64,000 bases of DNA from CAZJYI01 sp964550025 (GTDB lineage: Bacteria > Verrucomicrobiota > Kiritimatiellia > UBA8416 > CAYOBW01). The stretch lies in assembly GCA_964550025.1 (NCBI GenBank), contig CAZJYI010000002.1, positions 124,001 through 188,000 of the forward strand. The letters are read 5' to 3'. The position numbers were made by a program, and so were the translations under genes. Positions 17,949 through 25,270 of the stretch are shown here, in pieces (within the stretch, counting starts at the first letter, position 1; each line of letters starts with the position of its first letter). The notes below the pieces were generated by a model. The model was not told where the DNA came from and made no database searches. It was given only the letters and a program-made list of their open reading frames with translations.

Positions 17949-19232
17949 ATGAAGACATCATCAAGCGTCGCGGGAGTCGTCGCACGGCTCCTCCCTATAC
18001 CCGTTGCCATCCAGGTCGTTCTGACCGGCTTCCCTGCAGTGGGCGGCGAGGCCGTGCCGCATCCCCCGAGTCGGGAGCGGATGACGACGAGTGGCAACAC
18101 GGTGCGCGTGGGCACTGGTGAGCACGAGAAAGGCGCTGTAACCGGTAGTGCTACCGCGCGGCCGGTGGCGTATCGCATCACGGGCACAATTGGCGACACG
18201 CCGGTGAACCTTGTTGCCACGCCGCTTCTCGGGCCGTCAGGCGAGCTTCTGCTCGGAGAAGTGCCGGTCAAGATCGATTCAAAACGCCTGGCGGGCATCC
18301 TCGCAGCGAAAATGCCGGCTATCAGCAAGCCGGTGATGTTCGACACGCCCGAGGCGGATGCGATCGTGTCCGCCCTCGAAATCTTCCCCCCCGACAACCC
18401 GTTCAACCAGGCGATCGACGACTGGCCGCTGCATCCGAGGTCCGACGCGATTGTCCGATCGGTCGGACGGGACAAGCCGCTACGGTACAACCCCGACATG
18501 GGCTACATCCTGGTGCCGGAGAACCAACCCAGAGTCGACGTGAAGCTGACGATGTATCCCGGTGAGTCGGACCCGGGACCGTATCCGGTCCCGGACAGAG
18601 TGCCCATTGAGGGTTGGCCGGCATACTATTCCCAGTTCCAGGCCGGGCACACTCTCACTCTCGAGGACGTGCAGCGCGACAAGCAGGGGAGAGGGGGCGA
18701 CCGGCACGCCATCGTCGTCGACCCTGTCCGGAGAATGCTCTACGAATTCGGCTACATGAAGAAGACCGACGGCGGCTGGGAGGCGGGTGTAGCGGCGGTC
18801 TTCGACATGAAGACGAACAAGCTGCGTCCCACCGGATGGACGTCGACCGACGCCGCCGGCTTGCCGCTCTTTCCGGCGGTCGTCCGATATGACGAACTGC
18901 AACGTGGCATCGTCGAGCACGCCATGCGGGTCACCGTCCGCAAAACGCGCAGGGCGTTTGTCGCCCCCGCGACACACTATGCCAGTCGATCCGACAACGA
19001 GGACTATCCCCGCATGGGCGAGCGGCTGCGGTTGAAACGGGACTTCGACATCTCACCGTTCTCGCCACCCGTTCAAGCCATCCTCAAAGGGCTAAAGAAG
19101 TACGGCATGCTCGTCGCCGACAACGGCATCGAATGGGCCATCTCAGTCACCCCTGATCCACGCATTCCCGTGCTGCACGAGGAGCTCCGCAAGATCAAAG
19201 GGGCGGATTTTGAGGTCGTCGTCGCCCCGTAG
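17949..19232 (+). CDS. Conserved secreted protein of unknown function
   Basis: 427 residues. The ATG at 17949 opens a possible signal peptide (to about residue 32) without a strong ribosome binding site. The core, about residues 135-425, contains PDNPFNQAIDDWPLHPRSDA, SDPGPYPVP, GDRHAIVVD, GWTSTDAAGLP, ATHYASRSD, MLVADNG and ADFEVV. I recall this pattern from uncharacterised secreted proteins in Acidobacteria, Actinobacteria and PVC bacteria. The many conserved Asp, His and Arg residues suggest an enzyme, but I can assign no reaction. The N-terminal ~100 residues are variable. A hairpin directly after the stop probably ends its transcript. Confidence 0.7.
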   Translation: MKTSSSVAGVVARLLPIPVAIQVVLTGFPAVGGEAVPHPPSRERMTTSGNTVRVGTGEHEKGAVTGSATARPVAYRITGTIGDTPVNLVATPLLGPSGELLLGEVPVKIDSKRLAGILAAKMPAISKPVMFDTPEADAIVSALEIFPPDNPFNQAIDDWPLHPRSDAIVRSVGRDKPLRYNPDMGYILVPENQPRVDVKLTMYPGESDPGPYPVPDRVPIEGWPAYYSQFQAGHTLTLEDVQRDKQGRGGDRHAIVVDPVRRMLYEFGYMKKTDGGWEAGVAAVFDMKTNKLRPTGWTSTDAAGLPLFPAVVRYDELQRGIVEHAMRVTVRKTRRAFVAPATHYASRSDNEDYPRMGERLRLKRDFDISPFSPPVQAILKGLKKYGMLVADNGIEWAISVTPDPRIPVLHEELRKIKGADFEVVVAP

Positions 19233-19264
19233 CGGAACGCGCCAAGCGTTCCGATCACTGTTTT
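19233..19264 (+). terminator. Probable intrinsic terminator
   Basis: A perfect 8-bp stem (CGGAACGC 19233-19240 with GCGTTCCG 19246-19253) with a GCCAA loop begins just after the stop codon at 19232. A short T run follows at 19260-19264, six bases after the stem, so termination may be imperfect. The gap to the convergent lipoprotein gene (19265-19408) holds nothing else I recognise. Confidence 0.6.
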
Positions 19265-19408
19265 CAGCCCGATCATGCCTCACATCCAAAAAGGGGGGGA
19301 AGAACCGCCCAGTCTGGTGCGGTCGATCAAGAGCGGGCCGTGATTGCCATTCTTGAGTTTTGAGGCCTGAACCCAATCAGCGCCAATCAGCGGTTGTTCT
19401 GTACTCTC

Positions 19409-19750
19409 CTACCAAGGTTCGATTCGATCTCCGGGCTGCAGGGCAACTTGGCCCACGTCTTCCAGAAAGCGTGATATGCGATTTGTGCCGCGCACCACAT
19501 GAAACCCCTTCATAGGTGGATTGCAGGCGAATCCAGGGATCACCAGCAATGCGTCTCCGACAGTCATCCCGTTCGACCAAGCTACATCCCCAGAGTACAC
19601 GTTGGTAGTAGTTGTGACGGTGGTACCAGATGATTGCGTGCGCGCCCGCACGTAGTGCACATGAACAGACGGCGCCTCGACGTTGACGTGCTCCGACTTG
19701 CCGCACCCGGCTGCCAGCGTCAGACCCAAGAGGATTGCGATTGTCTTCAT
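19409..19750 (-). CDS. Small lipoprotein with an SLBB-like C-terminal segment
   Basis: 113 residues from the ATG at 19750, preceded by AAGAAG. A longer frame starting at 19771 would spoil the signal peptide. MKTIAILLGLTLAAGC is a textbook lipoprotein signal with the LAAGC lipobox, so the mature protein should be lipidated. The C-terminal half has MTVGDALLVIPGF, VVRGTNRI and LQPGDRIEPW. This spacing resembles the SLBB fold of polysaccharide-export proteins, although the domain is short and the export domain itself is absent. It lies beside the toxin-antitoxin island on the same strand. The SLBB call is tentative; the lipoprotein call is firm. Confidence 0.7.
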   Translation of the reverse strand: MKTIAILLGLTLAAGCGKSEHVNVEAPSVHVHYVRARTQSSGTTVTTTTNVYSGDVAWSNGMTVGDALLVIPGFACNPPMKGFHVVRGTNRISRFLEDVGQVALQPGDRIEPW

Positions 19751-19852
19751 TCTTCTTGCACAGCAACGCAATGCTCAGCGTTGTTTCGCATCGGGCCGTG
19801 AAACAGCGCGATGTGGAACGTACGTTGCAGCAACATGTTCGGTCCTGGTCCG

Positions 19853-20185
19853 TCAGCTGTCGTGCAGTTCCAAGGCCATACGCAGTGCTTTTTCGACGTC
19901 TCTCATCTTTGGTGGCGCAAGCGACCCAACGAAATGTGTCAGCATGGCTTTGGGTAGGCTGACAAGCTCATCACAGTGGATGCCGCTGTCATGTTTCAGT
20001 CCCTCGTCCTGACCCACGAGGACTTGCGTGGAAAGGCCCTCGTAGGCGGTGTAGACGGGAGCGCAGATGACGGTGGAGAATCGTGACTCAATCAGGATCT
20101 GACGACTAACCACCACGAATACCCGGTGCTTTCTCGGATCCCGTGAGGATGGGTTTCGTACTCGGTACAGATCGCCGCGTCTCAC
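19853..20185 (-). CDS. MazF/PemK-type toxin (endoribonuclease)
   Basis: 110 residues from a GTG at 20185 that overlaps the antitoxin stop as GTGA. The N-terminus MRRGDLYRV, the strand RKHRVFVVVSR, the ICAPVYTAY block and HCDELVSLPKAML fit the MazF/PemK fold; the conserved Arg and Ser/Thr of the RNA-cleaving site would lie in the first half. These toxins cut mRNA at short motifs and halt translation until the antitoxin is replaced. The partner directly upstream is a ribbon-helix-helix protein, not a MazE-type AbrB protein. Confidence 0.85.
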   Translation of the reverse strand: MRRGDLYRVRNPSSRDPRKHRVFVVVSRQILIESRFSTVICAPVYTAYEGLSTQVLVGQDEGLKHDSGIHCDELVSLPKAMLTHFVGSLAPPKMRDVEKALRMALELHDS

Positions 20186-20412
20186 AGGGATACCTGGTAG
20201 CTCAAAACATCCTCGGCTTCAGCGTTGAGGGCGTCGGCGTGTCGATCAATAATCCTGAGGTCACGTTGCTCTTCTTTTGTGCGCGCGAGTTGCGCCAGCA
20301 GCTTGCGCGCCGCTTCCTCGAGGAACTCCGACCGGCTCCGAAACTCGGCCTGATGGCGATCGATCAAGCGTATCACTTCTCCGGACAGTGTTATGGATGT
20401 CTTTACTTTCAT
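20182..20412 (-). CDS. Ribbon-helix-helix antitoxin paired with the MazF-type toxin
   Basis: 76 residues. The N-terminal strand MKVKTSITLSGEVIRLID is typical of ribbon-helix-helix DNA-binding proteins, followed by RSRSEFLEEAARKLL as the second helix. The C-terminal half is charged and should wrap the toxin. The gene precedes the toxin with a four-base overlap, the usual order. There is no ribosome binding site; a promoter-like pair sits so close to the ATG that the mRNA may be leaderless. The antitoxin probably represses its own promoter through the palindrome at 20418-20427. Confidence 0.8.
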   Translation of the reverse strand: MKVKTSITLSGEVIRLIDRHQAEFRSRSEFLEEAARKLLAQLARTKEEQRDLRIIDRHADALNAEAEDVLSYQVSL

Positions 20413-20417
20413 ACCAC

Positions 20418-20446
20418 TAGTATACTACCTCGCCGCACTGAGTCAA
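20418..20446 (-). promoter_or_regulatory. Promoter with overlapping palindromic operator for the RHH/MazF module
   Basis: On the minus strand TTGACT (20446-20441) and TATACT (20424-20419) are 16 bases apart, close to the sigma-70 consensus and striking in this GC-rich DNA. The perfect palindrome TAGTATACTA (20418-20427) covers the -10 element and would suit a ribbon-helix-helix dimer. Only six bases lie between the -10 hexamer and the ATG, so transcription should start at or next to the A of ATG. Confidence 0.6.
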
Positions 20447-20496
20447 TCCTGCGTTGCATGGACCGAATCGACATAGGTAGGCCCTCGCGGGCTGTC

Positions 20497-20540
20497 CCTG
20501 TCACAACACCCGGCGTACGGATCACGTACCAAGGCGGTTC
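20497..20540 (-). other. Hairpin resembling the 3' RNA domain of a group II intron
   Basis: Downstream of the reverse-transcriptase fragment on the minus strand lies a structured segment with a 5-bp stem (GTACG, 20515-20519 with 20525-20529) and a 5-base loop, set in AACCGCC...GTGTTGTGACAGG. The layout recalls the domain V region after the maturase stop in bacterial group II introns, but the stem is short and degenerate. Confidence 0.35.
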
Positions 20541-20555
20541 GGCGGATTACGTCAG

Positions 20556-20698
20556 TCAGCGATGCAACCGGAATAGGCCCAGGGCGTCGAACGCGCGCGC
20601 CGGCAGAGCGAAGCTCAGCGCCGGACTGCGGCTCAGTCGCCAGGGGCCATGGGCCGATTTCGAGGTGTTCCATGCCAGTTTGCGGCTCACGCCTCGCT
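20556..20698 (-). pseudogene. C-terminal fragment of a group II intron reverse transcriptase/maturase
   Basis: Minus-strand codons ending at the TGA 20558-20556 encode about 47 residues including SKSAHGPWRLSRSPALSF and ARAFDALGLFRL. The pattern (S.kGpWrls.spAl..AL.n..f..lGL..L) matches the extreme C-terminus of group II intron-encoded proteins as I recall them. No other part of the reverse transcriptase is nearby: the upstream sequence is the small antitoxin gene. It therefore looks like the 3' end of an intron left by deletion. It abuts the antitoxin stop at 20699. The family assignment rests on a short match by eye. Confidence 0.5.
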
Positions 20699-20872
20699 TC
20701 ACAAGTTCCCGGTCGCCTTGAGGAGTGTTTTGGGCGGGAGGGTAACGAGACGATGCCCACAGGTCTTTTCCTTCTTTCGGAGATCCTCGCAGATTGCGTG
20801 GAGGTCGAAGTTGAATTTCGCCGCGTGCTCATGTCGTATCTTCCGCACTTCCTCGACAATAGGATCCTTCAT
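20699..20872 (-). CDS. Small putative antitoxin (57 residues) downstream of a PIN toxin
   Basis: ATG at 20872, stop at 20699-20701. It overlaps the PIN gene stop by four bases (ATGA). The product begins MKDPIVEEVRKIRHEHAA, continues with FNFDLHAICEDLRKKE and ends with LPPKTLLKATGNL. I recall small proteins of this kind directly next to PIN genes of the same subfamily in many bacteria. Helix, charge and size suit an antitoxin, although no DNA-binding motif is obvious. The gene order (toxin first) is the reverse of most type II modules. It is below the usual length cut-off for gene calling and is easily missed. Confidence 0.75.
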   Translation of the reverse strand: MKDPIVEEVRKIRHEHAAKFNFDLHAICEDLRKKEKTCGHRLVTLPPKTLLKATGNL

Positions 20873-21318
20873 TCGTCATCTCCGATCAGTTCGTCCGGCG
20901 AGCAAAACACAGGACACTCGTAGCCGTATTCCTCGACGATGCGCCTGATTGACGTCTCCATCCGGGCGTTGTGGATGTGCGTGAAATTCCACGTCAACAG
21001 GTAATCCATGCCGTCTCTGGCGGCCAGTGCAATATGCAGCGCATCTTCCGGTTTCCCTTCCGGTATTGGCCCGTGACTGACAAGCGCCCGGGCGAGATCC
21101 TCGGCAAGCGGGTCAATCTGCAGGACCGGCAAATTCGCAATGGCTGCCAAGCGGCCGGATGCTGTCTGCGGATCGCCGCCTTCCGCTTCTTGCACGACAG
21201 GCATCGACACATGGCAGTCAAACTCATCCAGGACCCGTGCCCATCGTTCACGCGTAATCTCCTGTCGTGCGGCGATGATGAGATCGCGGGAGGGGCGAGA
21301 GGTGTAGTAGCTTACCAC
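20869..21318 (-). CDS. PIN-domain toxin (VapC-like ribonuclease)
   Basis: About 149 residues from a GTG at 21318. The codons just upstream read KVYIETS, the usual first strand of this PIN subfamily, but no ATG lies between them and the in-frame TGA eight codons before the ACG, so the true start may be a rare codon upstream and the protein may be about eight residues longer. Acidic residues for metal binding are seen in the ET of that strand, in KPEDALHIALAARDG and in the TWNFTHI region. VapC-type PIN proteins cleave RNA, often tRNA or rRNA. The four-base overlap with the 57-residue downstream ORF supports a toxin-antitoxin pair. Confidence 0.8.
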   Translation of the reverse strand: MVSYYTSRPSRDLIIAARQEITRERWARVLDEFDCHVSMPVVQEAEGGDPQTASGRLAAIANLPVLQIDPLAEDLARALVSHGPIPEGKPEDALHIALAARDGMDYLLTWNFTHIHNARMETSIRRIVEEYGYECPVFCSPDELIGDDE

Positions 21319-21380
21319 GCTCGTTTCGATGTAGACCTTTCCTTGTCGTGGTCAATGCGATTGTTGTGCCATCGCGTCAG

Positions 21381-21593
21381 TCAGGCGTATGCCAAGCGCC
21401 CTCTTGGTGCCGGCACACTCCGGCCAAGTTCCTCTGCGGTTTCGATCCACTCCTGGATGATCTGTTCCGCATTGGACAAGGCTTCTTGGTGGGTCTGCCC
21501 GTCGGCCATGCAGCCGGGAAGCTCGGGCACTTCAGCGACAAAGGTGCCATCCTCTTCACTCCAGAAAATGATGATCTCGTATTTTGACCCCAT
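21381..21593 (-). CDS. hicB: HicB-type antitoxin
   Basis: 70 residues. YEIIIFWSEEDGTFVAEVPELPGCMADG is the partial RNase-H-like fold of HicB with the usual PGC..DG turn, followed by a helix (EALSNAEQIIQEWIETAEEL) and a short tail ending GRLAYA. It lacks the extra C-terminal DNA-binding domain found in longer HicB proteins, so operator binding, if any, must rely on another partner. It follows hicA with a two-base gap. Confidence 0.88.
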   Translation of the reverse strand: MGSKYEIIIFWSEEDGTFVAEVPELPGCMADGQTHQEALSNAEQIIQEWIETAEELGRSVPAPRGRLAYA

Positions 21594-21595
21594 GA

Positions 21596-21850
21596 TTAGT
21601 CCTCCAGTTTCAGATTGTACTTCAGGATGACATTGCGGACCTGCTTCACTTGGTATGGCTTGCCTTTGCCGTTTCTCGGCTGCAGGTTCAGAATTTCTTC
21701 GATTCTCGTCATCGTGAATATGTGGTGATCTCCTCTGATCCTGTCATCGAACCCGAGCCGTGTCAGCAGTGCGCACAGCCCGTCAAAGGGCACGTTCGCG
21801 TCAGACCGGCGCATCAGGATATGCTGGTACAGTTTCTCGTGTTTGCCCAT
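21596..21850 (-). CDS. hicA: HicA-type mRNA interferase toxin
   Basis: 84 residues, ATG at 21850. The double-stranded-RNA-binding-like fold is shown by LLTRLGFDDRIRGDHHIFTM, whose HH pair includes the catalytic histidine, and by the ending KPYQVKQVRNVILKYNL. HicA cleaves mRNA and is neutralised by HicB. The gene comes first in the pair, as in most hicAB loci. A 15-base interrupted palindrome lies 21-35 bases upstream. Confidence 0.88.
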   Translation of the reverse strand: MGKHEKLYQHILMRRSDANVPFDGLCALLTRLGFDDRIRGDHHIFTMTRIEEILNLQPRNGKGKPYQVKQVRNVILKYNLKLED

Positions 21851-21870
21851 GTGGATAAGGTATCACGTAC

Positions 21871-21885
21871 GGACTGCTACAGTCC
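21871..21885 (-). promoter_or_regulatory. Interrupted palindrome upstream of hicA
   Basis: GGACTG (21871-21876) and CAGTCC (21880-21885) form a perfect inverted repeat with a three-base centre, between a possible TGATAC -10 element and its -35 region. Candidate operator for autoregulation of hicAB, or a small hairpin belonging to the neighbouring attC-like site. Confidence 0.4.
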
Positions 21886-21900
21886 ATTCTGTTCTCCGGC

Positions 21901-21966
21901 ATAACGCCCAGCGTTGAGGCTTTCGGCGCGCGAGCGACGAATAGCCTCCGGCGGCTTGTTGGCTGC
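21901..21966 (-). mobile_element. attC-like imperfect inverted repeat
   Basis: AACGCCCAGCG at the left and GGCGGCTTGTTGGC at the right frame an inner stem (GAGGCT with AGCCTC) and a variable middle, about 60 bases in all. The layout recalls integron attC sites, with AAC and GTT at the outer ends, but the right end departs from the GTTRRRY consensus. It lies between hicA and a truncated tyrosine recombinase. Confidence 0.35.
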
Positions 21967-22087
21967 GACGGATGTGTCAGCACTTCATGGCGGCGCCCGG
22001 TCCGCTGATGATCTGAACCGATAACATCGCGTCGAAGTCGGGCAGAGCGCTCGCAGCTTGGCGTGGGGCCCGTGATGGATGTAGAAG

Positions 22088-22752
22088 TCAAACTCCCCAG
22101 TGCTGAAGACCGGGCAAGTAGCCGTGAATGTCGCGCCAGCGCAATGCGCACGCCTCGCCTGCGGTGAGGCCGCAGCCGTAGAGCAAGCCGAGGAGGAGCT
22201 GGTCGCGGATGGTTTCGGCGGCCTGGACCAGTGACATGGCCTCGTTCTCGTTCAGGATTTCGGGCAGGCGGAAGCCGCGTTTTGGCGTGACCATGTCTGC
22301 CGTCACCGACAGTCCACACAGCCGGTCGAAGACCGTGCGCAGGACGGCAATGTGCAGTCCGATCCAGCTCCACGAGGCACCGGACGTTGCCAGACGGGTG
22401 ATGTAGCTGTCGGCCCGTGCGGCCTTGATGTCGGACGGGCGACGGATTCCGAATGCGCGAACGGCGCGGAGGACGTGGCGGTATTGCCGGCAGGTGGAGC
22501 GTCGATAGCCGCAGGAACGCAACGCGCGGAAGACCTCGTCCCAGAACGCCGGCCAAGTCAGATCGGGTGTCAGTGCGGGGTCCGCGGCCAGCCGAAGGCG
22601 CTGTCGGCGCAGCGCATACGCCATGTGCCGCTGGGAGAGTACCGTATTGGCCGTCAAGAAGCTCATACTGTTGCCTCCCGCACACGGACGGCGGCACGGA
22701 GCTGGTCGAGGAGTTTGGATTTTGGCGGTTGAGCTGTGCTGACCTGGTTCAT
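22088..22752 (-). pseudogene. Truncated integron-integrase-like tyrosine recombinase
   Basis: A 193-residue frame (22088-22666) contains a SAM-like core-binding domain (WPAFWDEVFRALRSCGYRRS), SGASWSWIGLHIAVLRTVFDRL, LPEILNENEAMSL and RDQLLLGLLYGCGLTAGEACALRW, and then ends after WRDIHG. The catalytic domain is thus cut before the HxxR and Tyr motifs, and the first catalytic Arg position reads Thr (CGLTAGE). An overlapping 29-residue frame upstream (22663-22752; KLLDQLRAAVRVR) resembles the usual integrase N-terminus and ends in TGA overlapping the ATG of the larger frame. GGGGGTCGC precedes its ATG. The gene cannot encode an active recombinase and is best read as a relic tied to the attC-like site. 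Confidence 0.7.
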
Positions 22753-23036
22753 AGCGACCCCCTTTCTTTATCGGGATCTATAGTTCCTTTATGGCGGTCG
22801 CGGCAACTTTCTCATGAACTAAAGTTCCCTTCATGAATCTCGGGGGCGAAAAAGCTCTTATCGGTCTCGCGGAGGTTCTACCATCCCTCTTGTGAGTTCC
22901 GAGCAGTTTGTCCATGACCCCTTGAAGCCTTTGGCTAGACTTCCGCGGGCGTATCGGGCTAGTATCGGACACGCTGAGATTCGATGGTTCGCTGTGCGTT
23001 TCCTCTACGGCGGGCCGGTGCGGCGGGGGAGGCAGG
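22753..23036. other. Divergent intergenic region between integrase relic and zinc-ribbon gene
   Basis: Contains the leader of the integrase relic, with two similar AGTTCCTTTATG / AGTTCCCTTCATG units near 22784 and 22823. GAACT-AA-AGTTC (22816-22827) is a small palindrome. This could be the old integration site or promoter of the recombinase. From 22850 to 23036 I see nothing except the AG-rich ribosome binding site (GGGGGAGGCAGG) of the next gene. Confidence 0.4.
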
Positions 23037-23888
23037 ATGAAGAGCTCCGAGGCAACAGCGCCGTCAGGGAACTCGGGAGAGGAGCTCAAAGACTGTCCGC
23101 ATTGCGGCAGCGCCATCCCCGCGGCGGCGTCCGTCTGCGCCGCCTGTGCCGTGGATCTGACGACGGGGCAGCCCGTTGTGCTGGGGTCGGGGCCGGATCC
23201 TGTGGCCTCCGCGCAGACGAAGACGCCCGTCAAGCTGGCCGGACCGACATGTCCGGACCAGGCGGTCCGGCCGGCTACGAAGCCCTGTATCAACTGTGGC
23301 GTTCCCATTCTCGCGCAGATGCATATCTGCCCTGCCTGCAGCGCTGATCAGCACTCAGTAGCCTCCCGGATCGGCAGGGAGAGGGCGATCCGGCGTTCAA
23401 GGAGGCTTCGTTCCACGGTCGGTTTTCTGCTCTTTGTTCTGATCCTGTCCGGGCTCTCGGCCGCGGCCTATCTGTACCGGGCGCCGCTGTCTGACAGGTT
23501 TCGCCGTTGGCGGGCCGGACGCGCGGCAGCCGCCAGAAGACGAAAGCAAGCCCGGCCAACGGCCGCCAAACCGCCGCCCGGCAAACCGACCAGTAAGCCC
23601 AGCCGCCCGGTGTACAGGAAGGTCAAAGCGGTGTGTCCCATGTGCAGTGGTGAAGGTTTCTACATGCGCAATCCCACCAGCCGGGAGTCCTGCCCGGCCT
23701 GTGCGCGCAGAGGCTCCAGGACGATCACCGTTCGAGACGGCACGAAACTCTGCCCCGATTGCCGCGGAATCGGCAAGGTGGAAGACAGGAACCCGAGGGC
23801 TTCACCATCCGCGGTGCGGCAGGGCCTGCGAAGACGCGCCAGGAAATGCGAACGCTGCCAGGGACGGGGAACGGTCAGATCGGGGTAA
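23037..23888 (+). CDS. Membrane protein with zinc ribbons and a DnaJ-type cysteine-rich domain
   Basis: 283 residues. Two N-terminal zinc ribbons (CPHCG..CAAC and CINCG..CPAC, about residues 20-105) are followed by a basic stretch, one transmembrane helix (TVGFLLFVLILSGLSAAAYL, about 122-141), a basic Pro/Lys linker, and a C-terminal domain with four CxxCxG-like motifs (CPMCSGEG, CPACARRG, CPDCRGIG, CERCQGRG) as in the DnaJ zinc-finger domain. There is no J domain, so it is not a DnaJ. With zinc modules on both sides of a membrane helix it could sense or bind proteins at the membrane; the function is unknown. Confidence 0.75.
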   Translation: MKSSEATAPSGNSGEELKDCPHCGSAIPAAASVCAACAVDLTTGQPVVLGSGPDPVASAQTKTPVKLAGPTCPDQAVRPATKPCINCGVPILAQMHICPACSADQHSVASRIGRERAIRRSRRLRSTVGFLLFVLILSGLSAAAYLYRAPLSDRFRRWRAGRAAAARRRKQARPTAAKPPPGKPTSKPSRPVYRKVKAVCPMCSGEGFYMRNPTSRESCPACARRGSRTITVRDGTKLCPDCRGIGKVEDRNPRASPSAVRQGLRRRARKCERCQGRGTVRSG

Positions 23889-24146
23889 GATCCGTCTGGC
23901 CGGCCGTTCGACCTCGCCGTCATATTCCCGCTGGAAGCCGGACGGCTACCACGGCTGTGCGGTTCTCTCTCGCCACGCGCCACGATAAACGCACACCCGT
24001 AACTCAGAGGCAAAGACCATGTCGAGAGGGCTTGCAAAGCGTGTTTTGGTATGCTATTAACCGCGCTTCCTTCGGAGTCCGGGGGGGTACTCGAAACGGT
24101 CATTGCGGGGCCGTTTTGGAGACGGAATGGGCAGCATTTTACGGCT

Positions 24147-25253
24147 ATGAACGAGCGCGAAGCGTACATTGCACTGAACATGATGGAACGGGTTGGCCCG
24201 GTGGTCGTGCGTTCTCTCGCGGAAGTGCTGGGGTCGGCAGCCGCGGTGTTCGAGGCGGATGAGAAGGCCCTCATGCGGGCACGCGGCGTCGGACGCGAGC
24301 TGGCCGCTGCGATAGGGCGGCAGCGGCAGACGGTTGACGTTGCGGCTGAGCTGCAGCGTGCCTCGGAAGCGGACGCGCGGGTGGTCACGCCGCTTGACGA
24401 TGAGTACCCCGCTCCCCTGCGCGAAATCTACGATCCGCCGCTGGCCCTGTATGTTCGCGGCGAACTGCTGCAGCGCGACCGCCATGCCGTTGCCGTGGTG
24501 GGGACTCGCCGCCCCACCCACTACGGGCGGAGCGTGGCCGAGCAGTTCGCGATGCAGCTCGCCAGCGCCGGCATGACCGTTGTTAGTGGACTGGCGACGG
24601 GCGTCGATACGGTGGCTCACCAGGCCGCCCTGAAAGCAAAGGGGCGAACGATCGCCGTGCTGGGGAGTGCGCTCGACTGCCTCTATCCGCGCGAGAATGC
24701 CGGACTTGCCGGGGACGTCGCGAAGCAGGGCGCCGTGTTGTCGGAGTTTCCATTCGGGCGCAAACCGGACAAAACGACGTTTCCCATGCGGAATCGTATC
24801 GTCAGCGGGCTGTCGATGGGCGTGCTCGTTGTGGAGGCGGGCATGAAGAGCGGTGCTCGCATAACGGCCGACCAGGCGCTTGAACAGGGGCGGAGCGTGT
24901 TCTCCGTCCCGGGACGAATCGACTCGCCGGCTTCGGCGGGCACGAACGACCTGATCAAACGGGGGGCCAAGGCGGTCACCTGCGTTGACGACGTGCTGCA
25001 GGAGTTCGAATGCCTGTTCCGCCCCAGCGAGCTGGCAGCCCTCGGCGGAGACGGCCGTAGCCGCCCGCGGGCGGCGCTTACGCCGGAAGAACAGCGGCTG
25101 GTCGATCTACTGGCCGATGGAGAGCAGAATATCGACGAGCTGATCCGCGGTTCGGGTCTGAACCCGGCCCGGGCAGGAGCGCTCGTAATCGGTTTGGAAA
25201 TGAAGAAAGTGGTGCGGACCCTTCCGGGCCGCATCGTCGAGCTTTGTCAGTAA
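24147..25253 (+). CDS. dprA: DNA-processing protein DprA (Smf)
   Basis: 368 residues. The ATG at 24147 (MNEREAYIAL) is chosen; the open frame back to 24051 does not look like the family. An N-terminal helix-hairpin-helix-like region is followed by the Rossmann-like core with VVGTRRPTHYGRSVAE, SGLATGVDTVAHQAAL, GSALDCLYP and ITADQALEQGRSVFSVPG, and a C-terminal winged helix (LTPEEQRLVDLLADG...LIRGSGL). DprA binds incoming single-stranded DNA and loads RecA during transformation and is widespread as a housekeeping gene. It lies 17 bases before topA, a common gene order. Confidence 0.95.
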   Translation: MNEREAYIALNMMERVGPVVVRSLAEVLGSAAAVFEADEKALMRARGVGRELAAAIGRQRQTVDVAAELQRASEADARVVTPLDDEYPAPLREIYDPPLALYVRGELLQRDRHAVAVVGTRRPTHYGRSVAEQFAMQLASAGMTVVSGLATGVDTVAHQAALKAKGRTIAVLGSALDCLYPRENAGLAGDVAKQGAVLSEFPFGRKPDKTTFPMRNRIVSGLSMGVLVVEAGMKSGARITADQALEQGRSVFSVPGRIDSPASAGTNDLIKRGAKAVTCVDDVLQEFECLFRPSELAALGGDGRSRPRAALTPEEQRLVDLLADGEQNIDELIRGSGLNPARAGALVIGLEMKKVVRTLPGRIVELCQ

Positions 25254-25270
25254 AGGGGGTAGGGAAGGGC

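Noticed and set aside
22778..23308. A 176-codon minus-strand frame overlapping the zinc-ribbon gene
   Set aside because: Antisense to a gene with clear zinc motifs. The end of the frame only covers the integrase leader.
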